This document shows positions 1 to 8,183 of a stretch of DNA of 64,000 nt, piece by piece; position 1 is the first letter of the stretch; each line of letters begins with the position of its first letter. Below the pieces are notes generated by a model that was not told where the DNA came from, did no database searches, and saw only the letters and a list, made by a program, of their open reading frames with translations. A program made the position numbers and the translations under genes. The stretch comes from JAGDZR01 sp049115695 (GTDB taxonomy: Bacteria > Bacteroidota > Bacteroidia > Cytophagales > Cyclobacteriaceae), in NCBI GenBank assembly GCA_049115695.1, contig JAGDZR010000018.1:1-64000 (forward strand). The letters are read 5' to 3'.

Positions 1-34
1 AGTCAAGCGCTCTAGCCAGCTGAGCTACATCCCC
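1..34 (-). tRNA. 5' part of a tRNA, cut by the window edge
   Basis: Read on the minus strand the 34 bases fit the first half of a tRNA. They give a 7-base acceptor strand GGGGATG, then TA, a D-arm with GCTC pairing to GAGC around the loop AGCTGGCTA, one joining base, and the 5' side of the anticodon stem (CTTGA) followed by CT. The window stops right before the anticodon, so the isotype cannot be read here. The sequence resembles alanine tRNAs of Bacteroidota, but that is only an impression. Confidence 0.85.
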
Positions 35-70
35 AGTTTAAACTTTCTGTACCTTCTACGTTCGGGCGGG

Positions 71-91
71 TAGCAGCTGAGCTACATCCCC
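71..91 (-). repeat. Broken copy of the tRNA 5' end
   Basis: The 18 bases at 74-91 repeat exactly the first 18 tRNA bases at 17-34. The match continues for three more bases (71-73) if one G is skipped. Nothing further of a tRNA follows, so this is a fragment and not a gene. It lies about 37 bp upstream of the intact tRNA in its direction of transcription. It could be the remnant of a tandem tRNA duplication or a recombination scar. Confidence 0.75.
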
Positions 92-120
92 GTTTCGAGC
101 CGCTAAATTAAACCAATTTT

Positions 121-594
121 TCATTTAATCACGCGCCTGAAATACTTAGTGTTTTTTTCGTAATAATCATTGTAAACATCTTCTACCACGCCTCGGCTTG
201 TTGAGGCGTGAACAAACTTGATGGTAGTGTCGTCAGCGTAGGTCACCATCCCTGTGTGCCACCATTTTTCTCGCTTTTGCTTGAATTTGAAATAAACAAT
301 GTCTCCAGGTCTCACCCGACCTTCACCTTTTTTGTTGCCAATTTTTGCCTGATCCTTCGCGGTTCGTGGCAAGTCTATCCCAATGGTAGCATAAGACTTT
401 TGAATCAACCCTGAGCAATCAATGCCACGCTTGGAAGTGCCACCATATTGATATGGGGTACCTATGTAACCACGAGCATAGGTAATTACATTGTCGATTT
501 TCTTTCTTTTTTTTCTGCCTTGAGCAGCAACTTGATCAGCTGTACTCAAAAAGAATAGCACTATAGCGATATATGAAATTATGGATCTTTTCAT
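121..594 (-). CDS. NlpC/P60 family cysteine peptidase, secreted
   Basis: A 157-residue protein with a cleavable signal peptide (about residues 1-25, ending AAQ) followed by a basic KKRKK stretch and an NlpC/P60 domain. The catalytic set is visible: Cys60 in DCSGL, His113 in WHTGM and a third polar residue, His129. The family cuts the D-gamma-glutamyl-meso-diaminopimelate bond or related bonds in cell-wall peptides, so a periplasmic role in wall turnover is likely. It has a single catalytic domain and no visible SH3 or LysM wall-binding module, as in short Spr-like members. It starts 3 bp after the stop of the upstream methyltransferase gene on the same strand, so the two are probably co-transcribed. 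Confidence 0.9.
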   Translation of the reverse strand: MKRSIISYIAIVLFFLSTADQVAAQGRKKRKKIDNVITYARGYIGTPYQYGGTSKRGIDCSGLIQKSYATIGIDLPRTAKDQAKIGNKKGEGRVRPGDIVYFKFKQKREKWWHTGMVTYADDTTIKFVHASTSRGVVEDVYNDYYEKNTKYFRRVIK

Positions 595-597
595 GTT

Positions 598-1368
598 TTA
601 CTTCTTCAATACCACAAACAGGTCCAGGTTCTGTTGATCTTCATCTTTCAATTCATAATCATCGTAGTGGATACTCTTAACCAACTCATCGGCTTCTTTT
701 TGAAGTCCGTTTCGATTGAGTCGATTGAGTAGGTCATAGGGAATTCTTAGTAGCGGTGCAGGGAGTCGGTGCTGCAAATCCAGAAAATCATATTTGGTGA
801 TTTTGTTAACCGAAGTTTTATTGCGTTCATAATACTGCATCACCTTTTCATTCCCAGCTATTCCTTTCATCTCTACAAGTTCAAAGTGCTTTAAACATAG
901 ATTTGTTAGTTCAGTGGAGGTATATTCTCTGACATGCCAAGGATTGCGAGACAATGTCATTTTTATATTTGGAGTAGTGATCAATGCAGTGCCCCCAGGA
1001 CGCAATACCCTATACAATTCTTTTACAAAAAGATCATCATTCTGTACATGTTCAATAACCTGAAAAGTGACGATGGTATCAAAGCTGTTATCTGGAAACG
1101 GGACAGGCGGGAACATTCCCGATTCGAACCTGTGTGAAGGAAACTTATTTTTCAGTTTGTCTACCACTTCACTCAACTTGTCGACACCTGTGTATTGGTC
1201 GGCTAGGGGAGCAAGCTCGTCAATACCTCTGCCTTCACCACAGCCCAACTCGAGTAACTTACCTTTAATAAATGGCTTGGCGGCAACATAGGCTTTGAAC
1301 AATCGCTGATGAATTGGATTGTCGGAAGTAAGTCTATCAGACGCTATTTCTGTAGTGTATACCTTCAT
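598..1368 (-). CDS. Class I SAM-dependent methyltransferase
   Basis: A 256-residue cytoplasmic protein with a Methyltransf_11-type fold. Motif I is ELGCGEG at about residues 40-46, an acidic residue at the end of beta-2 is seen in GVDK (61-64), and the later strands carry FDTIVTFQVIEHV and the post-motif LRPGG. The substrate cannot be told from sequence; similar proteins modify small molecules, lipids or quinones. The region after the core, with YTSTELTNL and several basic residues, is typical of this branch. It heads a two-gene unit with the NlpC/P60 hydrolase 3 bp downstream and is divergent from the GWxTD gene, 51 bp away. Confidence 0.85.
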   Translation of the reverse strand: MKVYTTEIASDRLTSDNPIHQRLFKAYVAAKPFIKGKLLELGCGEGRGIDELAPLADQYTGVDKLSEVVDKLKNKFPSHRFESGMFPPVPFPDNSFDTIVTFQVIEHVQNDDLFVKELYRVLRPGGTALITTPNIKMTLSRNPWHVREYTSTELTNLCLKHFELVEMKGIAGNEKVMQYYERNKTSVNKITKYDFLDLQHRLPAPLLRIPYDLLNRLNRNGLQKEADELVKSIHYDDYELKDEDQQNLDLFVVLKK

Positions 1369-1372
1369 CCTT

Positions 1373-1380
1373 TATTTTTG
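1373..1380 (+). promoter_or_regulatory. Candidate -7 box TATTTTTG for the GWxTD gene
   Basis: The octamer matches the Bacteroidota -7 consensus TAnnTTTG and lies 40 bp before the ATG at 1420. I see no convincing TTG/TTTG -33 element at the usual spacing, so the call is tentative. Confidence 0.35.
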
Positions 1381-1419
1381 TAACAAAGGAAAGCAAAATA
1401 GAATCGAATCTCCACTGGA

Positions 1420-2562
1420 ATGAAATTGAAATTATCATCTTTCTGTTTATTGATCCTATCTTCTATCATGTCGAGCTCATATGATTTATCCTCCATTAAT
1501 ACTGCTTATTGGTATAACCAGGACAGGGGCCTGAATATTAAATATAGAGTTGTACAAAAGGATGAGTTGACCAAAGTATTTGTTGCGATTGAGGATGCAG
1601 GATTACAGGGAGGTTTTGAATGGTCTTTACAGGATGATTATGAGGATGAAAATCATGTTCCATTGGATGAAGTGCTGATTGACACCCTGCAAGGAGGCTA
1701 TCAAAAGGTATTGCAGCTCTTGTTTGAACGAAATGAGAAAAAGGTTTTGGTGATTACCTATCGTTGGAACGAATTGGTTTGGCATTATCCAATATCATTG
1801 ATGAAGGGAAGGTCATTATTTCAGGACTTTTACCCTGCAAATGAGACAGGTCTTCCATTGCTTGATCCTTTTTTGTCCGAATCCATCCGACTTCTTTCTT
1901 TTGATGGAGAACAGATTATGTTTCATGGGTTTCAGTATCAAGAGAATTTTCCGGCAGCTGACCCGCCGATGGGGTTGGTTCAGATAGTTTCGCCTAGTCT
2001 GGAGGTTGATCAGGCGTACAGGAATGTCAACAATATTGATCCGATCAACTATCATTTTTATCTACTACAAACAGACACTTTGTCCACTGATGCGGAGGCA
2101 GTTATAGCATCGCCCGAGCATTACCCGAAGATTCGGCGCATTGAAGAAATGGTTTTTCCCTTGAGGTATATCACCAAGCAATCGGAGTACTCCAGAATTC
2201 TTGGTGCACAAAATAATAAGCAAGCCTTTGATCAATTTTGGTTGGATTTGTACAAGGGTAATCAGCGCATCGCAAGAGATAAGATCAAAGCCTATTACCA
2301 ACGTGTGGTTACCTCAAACGAGCTTTTCACAGATTACAAACAAGGCTGGAAAACAGACCGGGGCATGATTCATATTATGTTCGGACCCCCAAATGAGGTG
2401 TATCGGACAGGAAGCAAAGAAGAGTGGGTCTATGGAAATGGGATTAATTTTACATTCCGGATTATTTCTAACTTATTTTCGCCTCAGCTTTACGTGCTCA
2501 TTCGTGACAAAACATATGAAGATGTCTGGTATGAAGCGGTCAAACAATTCCGAAACAGATAA
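1420..2562 (+). CDS. GWxTD domain-containing protein, secreted
   Basis: A 380-residue protein with an N-terminal hydrophobic export signal (about 1-18). There is no cysteine in lipobox position, so it should be a cleaved periplasmic or surface protein. The C-terminal part holds the family signature GWKTD at about 309-313, followed by RGMIHIMFGPP and an EEWVYG segment. The GWxTD domain is found mainly in Bacteroidota and Acidobacteria and has no known biochemical function. The first 200 residues look like beta-rich repeats, perhaps domains that mediate protein contacts. rlmB starts one base after its stop, so the two are co-transcribed, though a shared role is not evident. Confidence 0.85.
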   Translation: MKLKLSSFCLLILSSIMSSSYDLSSINTAYWYNQDRGLNIKYRVVQKDELTKVFVAIEDAGLQGGFEWSLQDDYEDENHVPLDEVLIDTLQGGYQKVLQLLFERNEKKVLVITYRWNELVWHYPISLMKGRSLFQDFYPANETGLPLLDPFLSESIRLLSFDGEQIMFHGFQYQENFPAADPPMGLVQIVSPSLEVDQAYRNVNNIDPINYHFYLLQTDTLSTDAEAVIASPEHYPKIRRIEEMVFPLRYITKQSEYSRILGAQNNKQAFDQFWLDLYKGNQRIARDKIKAYYQRVVTSNELFTDYKQGWKTDRGMIHIMFGPPNEVYRTGSKEEWVYGNGINFTFRIISNLFSPQLYVLIRDKTYEDVWYEAVKQFRNR

Positions 2563-2563
2563 A

Positions 2564-3322
2564 ATGAAGACATTCAAAAAGGCTCCTCCGGTAAAAGAAA
2601 ACATGATCTATGGTATAAGATCTGTAATGGAAGCACTTGATGCAGGACAGCATTTGGAGAAGGTATTTCTACAAAAGGGGTTGAAGGGTGAGTTGATGAA
2701 GGAATGTCAATCTATGATTCGCGAAAGTGATACGCCTGTATCGAGCGTGCCAATAGAAAAACTGAATCGATTTACCAGGAAAAATCACCAGGGAGTTGTC
2801 GCTTTCATTTCGCCTGTCAAATATTACGATCTGCATAATCTTTTATCTCAGGATTTTGAAAATGGAAAGGTCCCCTTTTTTCTATTGCTGGATAGGGTTA
2901 CTGACGTACGCAATTTTGGTGCAATAGCGAGATCAGCAGAGTCCTTTGGGGTAACGGGCATAGTAATACCGGCTAAAAATGCCGCGCAAATAAACGCAGA
3001 TGCAGTAAAGGCAAGTGCCGGAGCATTGACCAAAATACCAGTTTGTCGAGTCAATGACCTTGATAAATCAGCACAATACTTAAAACTAAGTGGATGTGCT
3101 TTAGTAGCCTGTACGGAAAAAGGATCTAACGATATGTCAGACGCCCCTTTGAGTGGGCCGATTGCATTAATTATGGGTTCGGAGGAAGACGGTATTTCAG
3201 CATCTCTTATTAAGCAAGCTGACTATGACATTTCGATACCCATGAAAGGGGAGATAGCATCACTAAATGTGAGTGCTGCTGCCTCCATTTTCATGTATGA
3301 AGTGATGATGACTAGAAATTAA
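2564..3322 (+). CDS. rlmB: 23S rRNA (guanosine-2'-O-)-methyltransferase RlmB, TrmH family
   Basis: The open frame extends upstream to 2393 but overlaps the GWxTD gene. I take the ATG at 2564, one base after that gene's stop, because it gives a protein of 252 residues, normal for RlmB, beginning just before the conserved start ENMIYGIRSVMEAL. SPOUT-class motifs are present: motif 1 with NFGAIARSAESFG, motif 2 with IMGSEEDGIS, and motif 3 with IPMKGEIASLNVSAAASI. The N-terminal substrate-binding domain is complete. The enzyme methylates the 2'-hydroxyl of a guanosine in 23S rRNA (G2251 in E. coli). A related TrmH-family specificity cannot be excluded. Its stop codon overlaps that of convergent manC. 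Confidence 0.88.
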   Translation: MKTFKKAPPVKENMIYGIRSVMEALDAGQHLEKVFLQKGLKGELMKECQSMIRESDTPVSSVPIEKLNRFTRKNHQGVVAFISPVKYYDLHNLLSQDFENGKVPFFLLLDRVTDVRNFGAIARSAESFGVTGIVIPAKNAAQINADAVKASAGALTKIPVCRVNDLDKSAQYLKLSGCALVACTEKGSNDMSDAPLSGPIALIMGSEEDGISASLIKQADYDISIPMKGEIASLNVSAAASIFMYEVMMTRN

Positions 3323-4392
3323 ATGAACTTGTCACCTTTAGTGGCCTTCACTTCGCTTACAAATGTCTTGAATTTGGCTGAATCGTCTTTCTTACAAATC
3401 AGCAACACATCATCAAAGTCTGAAACCAAATAGCCTTCCAGATCAGCAATTACAACTAACTTATCCTTCCTGGCTTTTATATAATTGTTTCTGCTATTGT
3501 ACAGAATGGCCTGATGCTCAATCACATTATCATTTTCATCCTTATCCTTGAGTTCATGTAACGCGTCCCATGATCCAAGGTCTGACCAGCCAAAATCTCC
3601 CAGCACTACAAATACGTTAGAAGCCTTTTCCATAATGGCATAATCAATCGAAATGCCCTTGCTGAGGGAGTATGTCTTATCGATAAAAGGTTTTTCATTC
3701 TCGGTGAAATAACTGTCTTTTCCTTCATTGAACAATGCAGCCATATCTGGTTGGTATTGTTCGAAAGCCGAGATAATTGAAGAAATCGACCAGACGAAAA
3801 TCCCCGAATTCCAAACAAAATCACCACTGGATAAGAAGGTTTTGGCCATTTCCAGTTCTGGTTTTTCTGTGAACGTTTTGACAGGTTTTACAGGGTGATC
3901 GGACTCGAGGTACTGAATATAGCCATAACCAGTTTCTGGTTTGTGTGGTTGTATCCCAATCGTGATGAGCTTGTCGGACTCAGCTGCATGTTCTACAGCA
4001 GAATGAATGACAGACAAAAACGCATCAGGTTTAAATATTGCATGGTCAGAAGGAGTAATCACCAGGACTGCATCAGGATCCTGTTGTTTAATTTTATATG
4101 CCGCGTAGGCAATGCATGGAGCCGTATTCCTTTTCATTGGCTCTAGCAGAATTTGATCCTTTCCCAATTCTGGCAGTTGCTCTTGAATGACTTCATCATA
4201 TATGTCATTAGAGACGACCCAAATTTTATCATTGCTGGTATATTCTTTGAACCTGTCAAAGGTCATCTGGAGAAGAGATCTGCCAACGCCCAAGACATCA
4301 AGAAATTGTTTAGGCTTTCTGTTGCGGCTATAGGGCCAAAACCGGGTACCTGATCCCCCAGCCATGATCACTACGTAAATATTCTTTTTCAT
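3319..4392 (-). CDS. manC: Mannose-1-phosphate guanylyltransferase
   Basis: A 357-residue nucleotidyltransferase that makes GDP-mannose from mannose 1-phosphate and GTP for surface polysaccharide and glycoconjugate synthesis. The N-terminal pyrophosphorylase signature is clear: VIMAGGSGTRFWPYSR at about 8-23 followed by KPKQFL. Further typical segments are ITPSDH, ETGYGYI, FTEKP, FVWNSGIFVW and the DFGWSDLGSWDAL block. The length fits the short form that lacks the fused C-terminal isomerase domain of ManC/AlgA, so it is a monofunctional GMP. It is convergent with rlmB, with stop codons overlapping by 4 bp, and divergent from recQ. The 186 bp between manC and recQ is AT-rich and shows no clear element. 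Confidence 0.9.
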   Translation of the reverse strand: MKKNIYVVIMAGGSGTRFWPYSRNRKPKQFLDVLGVGRSLLQMTFDRFKEYTSNDKIWVVSNDIYDEVIQEQLPELGKDQILLEPMKRNTAPCIAYAAYKIKQQDPDAVLVITPSDHAIFKPDAFLSVIHSAVEHAAESDKLITIGIQPHKPETGYGYIQYLESDHPVKPVKTFTEKPELEMAKTFLSSGDFVWNSGIFVWSISSIISAFEQYQPDMAALFNEGKDSYFTENEKPFIDKTYSLSKGISIDYAIMEKASNVFVVLGDFGWSDLGSWDALHELKDKDENDNVIEHQAILYNSRNNYIKARKDKLVVIADLEGYLVSDFDDVLLICKKDDSAKFKTFVSEVKATKGDKFI

Positions 4393-4578
4393 ATGATTTC
4401 CGATGTTCGGTAAAAAGATGTGCGCTAATTTCGTTACTTCTTAACAACCAGTGATTGCCTCAATGATTTTTTTTCTTTTATTGGAACAAAACCTAAGTAA
4501 AACTCACTGATTTTTTGTAGATTAATGAACTTGAATTACCGCAAGTAAGTTGTTGACGTTTAATGAGATAGTCATTCT

Positions 4579-6768
4579 ATGGATGTAGTAGTAGGCGGAA
4601 TTTTGAAGTCCAAGCTAAAGGAAGTGTTTGGATACTCTACCTTCAGGGGAGAGCAGGAGCGAATCATTCAAAATATATTGGAAGGCAAGAACACATTTGT
4701 GATTATGCCCACCGGTGCAGGCAAATCGTTGTGTTATCAGTTGCCAGCCATCATCAAAGACGGAACTGCCATCGTAATATCACCTTTGATTGCCCTGATG
4801 AAAAATCAGGTGGATCAATTGAACGCAGTTGGCGTTAATGCTAAATTTCTTAACTCAACCTTGAGTAAGGCGGAAATTACCAAGGTGAAAAAGGCAGTGA
4901 TTGCCCAGGAGATTAAATTGCTCTATGTTGCTCCCGAATCGCTCACTAAACCTGAGAATGTTGAATTTCTGAAAACAGCGAATATTTCGTTTGTTGCTAT
5001 TGATGAGGCGCATTGTATTTCAGAATGGGGGCATGATTTCAGGCCTGAGTATCGGAGGATCAAGTCCATTGTAGGACAGCTTGGTGATATTCCATTGATT
5101 GCATTGACCGCCACAGCTACACCCAAGGTTAGATTAGATATCCAGAAGAATCTCAGCATGGAGGATGCAGAGGTCTTCCTTTCTTCATTTAATAGGACAA
5201 ACCTATATTATGAGATAAAGCCTAAACAACAAGCCAAAAAACAGTTGATAAGGTTTATCAAAGAGCATAAGGGTAAGTCTGGAATCATCTATTGTCTAAG
5301 TCGCAAAAAGGTAGAGGAGATCGCGGCATTTTTGAAAGTAAATGATATCAAAGCAGCTCCATACCACGCAGGCATGGACTCAAGCATCCGTATGGCCAAT
5401 CAGGATGCATTTTTGAATGAAGATACAGATGTAATAGTAGCCACCATCGCATTTGGAATGGGAATCGACAAACCCGATGTTAGGTTTGTGATACACTATG
5501 ATGCTCCCAAATCCATTGAGGGGTATTATCAGGAAACAGGCAGAGCTGGAAGAGATGGATTAGAAGGCAAGTGTGTCATGTTTTATAGCTACAATGACAT
5601 CCTAAAACTCGAGAAGTTTAATAAAGACAAAACAGTTACAGAACGGGAAAATGCAAAGCTCCTTCTGGAGGAGATGGCCGCCTATGCTGAATCAGCAGTT
5701 TGCAGAAGGAAGCAACTCCTTCATTATTTTGGAGAAGAATACCAGGATACAGACTGTAAAGAGAGTGGTATGTGTGACAACTGTGCGCATCCCCGAGAGC
5801 AATTTGAGGGGAATGATTGTGTAAAAGTTGTTATCAAAGCTGTTCAACAAACAGGTGAAAGATTTGATATTAATCATCTTGCCAATGTAATCACTGGTTT
5901 TCGATCGGATCATGTTAAAAGTTATGATCACGATCAACTTGAGGTTTTCGGCGTTAGCAAGAATGATGATACCAATTACTGGAAATCGATCATCAGACAA
6001 ACGCTATTGAATGAATTTATTTCCAAGGATATTGAAAAACCGGGCGTTTACAAGCTTAGTCAAAAGGGCATTGACTTTTTGATTGAACCATACAATGTTC
6101 AGTTATATAAGGATCATGAATACAGCACCGAAGGAGAAGAAGAAGAGATAGAAAAGACACAGATTGATGCCAAGTCATACGATCAGGTGCTTTTTGATAT
6201 GCTCAAGACCTTGCGCAAGGCAGAAGCCAAGCAAAAAGAGGTGCCTCCTTATGTGATTTTTCAAGATCCATCATTGGAAGAAATGGCGACCCTTTACCCA
6301 ACCTCTATGGAGGATTTGAAAAAAATTGTTGGGGTTGGAGATAGTAAGGCGAGAAAATTTGGTAAGCCATTTATCAAGCTTATCGAGCAATATGTTGAGG
6401 ATAATGATATTATTACTGCCTCTGATGTGACAATCAAGAGCGCAGGAATCAGGTCGAAAAATAAAATCCATATTATTCAGCAAATTGATCTTCAAATCGA
6501 CCTTGAGGAAATTGCTGAGTCCAGAGGAATGAAATATGAAAAACTGATCACAGAAATTGAAAACATCTGCGATTCGGGAACAAAGCTAAATCTAGACTAT
6601 CACATAGATCAACTGTTGGATGACGACCGACAGGATGATATCTACGACTACTTCCTTGAAGCGGAAACCGATAATGTTCAGCTGGCGATAGACGAATTAG
6701 GAGAATTTTACTCTGATGACGAGATTCGATTGATGCGAATAAAGTTTTTATCCGAATACGCTCACTAG
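4579..6768 (+). CDS. recQ: ATP-dependent DNA helicase RecQ
   Basis: A 729-residue SF2 helicase that unwinds DNA 3' to 5' in recombination and fork repair. Walker A is PTGAGKS at 44-50, the DEAH box is at 142-145, and the C-terminal helicase motifs VATIAFGMGIDKPDVRFVIH and QETGRAGRDG follow. Next come the RecQ zinc-binding cysteines (CRRKQLLHYFGE and the CxxC in CDNC), the RQC winged helix and an HRDC-like domain around 565-615 (SLEEMATLYPTSMEDL, then VGVGDSKARKFG). The last 110 residues extend beyond the usual E. coli RecQ length (about 610) and contain acidic stretches, a common feature of Bacteroidota RecQ. purD follows after 76 bp. Confidence 0.95.
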   Translation: MDVVVGGILKSKLKEVFGYSTFRGEQERIIQNILEGKNTFVIMPTGAGKSLCYQLPAIIKDGTAIVISPLIALMKNQVDQLNAVGVNAKFLNSTLSKAEITKVKKAVIAQEIKLLYVAPESLTKPENVEFLKTANISFVAIDEAHCISEWGHDFRPEYRRIKSIVGQLGDIPLIALTATATPKVRLDIQKNLSMEDAEVFLSSFNRTNLYYEIKPKQQAKKQLIRFIKEHKGKSGIIYCLSRKKVEEIAAFLKVNDIKAAPYHAGMDSSIRMANQDAFLNEDTDVIVATIAFGMGIDKPDVRFVIHYDAPKSIEGYYQETGRAGRDGLEGKCVMFYSYNDILKLEKFNKDKTVTERENAKLLLEEMAAYAESAVCRRKQLLHYFGEEYQDTDCKESGMCDNCAHPREQFEGNDCVKVVIKAVQQTGERFDINHLANVITGFRSDHVKSYDHDQLEVFGVSKNDDTNYWKSIIRQTLLNEFISKDIEKPGVYKLSQKGIDFLIEPYNVQLYKDHEYSTEGEEEEIEKTQIDAKSYDQVLFDMLKTLRKAEAKQKEVPPYVIFQDPSLEEMATLYPTSMEDLKKIVGVGDSKARKFGKPFIKLIEQYVEDNDIITASDVTIKSAGIRSKNKIHIIQQIDLQIDLEEIAESRGMKYEKLITEIENICDSGTKLNLDYHIDQLLDDDRQDDIYDYFLEAETDNVQLAIDELGEFYSDDEIRLMRIKFLSEYAH

Positions 6769-6790
6769 CAGGTAGCTCCTCTTTCTTCCT

Positions 6791-6798
6791 TACATTTG
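6791..6798 (+). promoter_or_regulatory. Candidate -7 box TACATTTG for purD
   Basis: It matches TAnnTTTG and lies 46 bp before the purD ATG, inside the short recQ-purD spacer. The spacer also holds a small 5-bp hairpin (6809-6825) within the presumed leader. No -33 element is clear. Confidence 0.4.
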
Positions 6799-6844
6799 CG
6801 GGAAATTTGACCATCAATTTTGGTCGTAATAATTACTATTAGTT

Positions 6845-8128
6845 ATGAATATTCTCGTAATCGGCGCAGGCGGCCGGGAGCATGCCATTGCATGGAAAAT
6901 CAAACAAAGTGAATTGTGCGATGAGCTATTCGTAAGTCCTGGTAACGGAGGGACTGATCAGATCGCAACTAATCTGCCTTATGGGGTAAATGATTTTGAA
7001 GGAATAAAATCAGCAGTGCGAGAACATAACATTGAGCTGTTGGTGGTCGGTCCTGAAGAGCCTTTGGTCAAGGGTCTGGTAGATGACATTAAGGGCGATG
7101 AGGCGTTTTCAGATTTATTGATTGTAGGTGCATCTCAAGAAGGAGCTCAACTTGAAGGGAGCAAGGACTATGCCAAGCAGTTTATGAACAGGCATGGTAT
7201 ACCAACCGCCAAGGCCAAGGTTTTCAATAAATCTAATTTAGAAGCAGGCAAACAATTTCTTGATTCGCTTGACGCACCTTATGTATTGAAGGCCGATGGT
7301 CTTGCAGCAGGAAAGGGTGTAATCATTACCGAAGATTTATCGGAAGCCAAAGCCTCTTTAGAAGAATTGATAGGCGGTAAGTTTGGTGATGCCAGCGCCA
7401 ATGTATTGATTGAGGAATTTCTATCAGGCATTGAGTTGTCAGTTTTTGCGCTTACCGATGGAGAATCATACGTGCTTTTGCCAGAAGCTAAAGACTACAA
7501 ACGCATTGGTGAGGGAGATACAGGACTCAATACTGGCGGGATGGGAGCCATTTCACCAGTAGGATTTGCTGATAATATTTTCATGGAAAAGGTTGTCGAT
7601 AGAGTGGTGAAACCAACAGTGGAAGGAATCAAGAAAGATGGCCTTGATTATAAAGGGTTTGTCTTCTTTGGACTTATCAGCGTTAAAAATGAACCTTTTG
7701 TCATAGAGTACAATGTAAGAATGGGAGATCCTGAAACGGAAGTTGTCATGCCACGAATCAAGTCAGACATTGTTCCGGTACTCATTGCTGCAGCGAAAGG
7801 AGAACTCAATAAAGCGACAATTGAATTTGAAAATTTTACAGCCAGTACTGTTGTTATGGTGTCTGGTGGATACCCGGAGGCATACGAAAAAGGACATGAA
7901 ATTAGTGTGGCCGACGATATTTCAGGCGTACTCCCATTTCATGCCGGCACCAAAAAGGAAAATGGGAAGCTACTCAGCAATGGGGGCCGAGTAATTGCTG
8001 TGTCCGCATTGGGTAAAAACATGCAAGAGGCATTGAATAAGTCCTATGCCGGAGTTGAAAAAATTCAATGGAAAGATGCCAATTACAGATCGGATATTGG
8101 CTTTGATCTAAAAGCGCTGGGTCAATAA
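6845..8128 (+). CDS. purD: Phosphoribosylamine-glycine ligase (GARS)
   Basis: A 427-residue ATP-grasp enzyme that joins glycine to phosphoribosylamine, the second step of purine synthesis. The N-terminal domain opens with NILVIGAGGREHAI at 2-15 and the diagnostic SPGNGGT follows. ATP-grasp features are seen in YVLKADGLAAGKGVII, EEFLSGIELSVFALTDG and the metal-binding stretch EYNVRMGDPETEVVMPR. Length matches stand-alone PurD, with no fusion to purM or purN as occurs in eukaryotes. It has no purine genes around it, so it is a lone purine gene here. The ricT gene starts 55 bp downstream. Confidence 0.96.
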   Translation: MNILVIGAGGREHAIAWKIKQSELCDELFVSPGNGGTDQIATNLPYGVNDFEGIKSAVREHNIELLVVGPEEPLVKGLVDDIKGDEAFSDLLIVGASQEGAQLEGSKDYAKQFMNRHGIPTAKAKVFNKSNLEAGKQFLDSLDAPYVLKADGLAAGKGVIITEDLSEAKASLEELIGGKFGDASANVLIEEFLSGIELSVFALTDGESYVLLPEAKDYKRIGEGDTGLNTGGMGAISPVGFADNIFMEKVVDRVVKPTVEGIKKDGLDYKGFVFFGLISVKNEPFVIEYNVRMGDPETEVVMPRIKSDIVPVLIAAAKGELNKATIEFENFTASTVVMVSGGYPEAYEKGHEISVADDISGVLPFHAGTKKENGKLLSNGGRVIAVSALGKNMQEALNKSYAGVEKIQWKDANYRSDIGFDLKALGQ

Positions 8129-8150
8129 TTTTTTATTTGAAGCAACTGTC

Positions 8151-8158
8151 TATCTTTG
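8151..8158 (+). promoter_or_regulatory. Candidate -7 box TATCTTTG for ricT-gldH
   Basis: TAnnTTTG match 25 bp before the ricT ATG. A TTTG lies at 8136-8139, but it is only 11 bp away, too close for the normal -33 element. Confidence 0.35.
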
Positions 8159-8183
8159 GTTAGTAAGGATAAAAGGAGATAAG

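Noticed and set aside
2393..2563. Upstream extension of the rlmB reading frame
   Set aside because: It lies wholly inside the GWxTD gene in another frame and is not part of the RlmB family; the ATG at 2564 gives the family length and start.
6809..6825. Small hairpin GACCA/TGGTC in the purD leader, considered as a purine riboswitch
   Set aside because: The spacer is far too short for a purine aptamer and lacks its conserved core; purD of Bacteroidota is not known to have one here.
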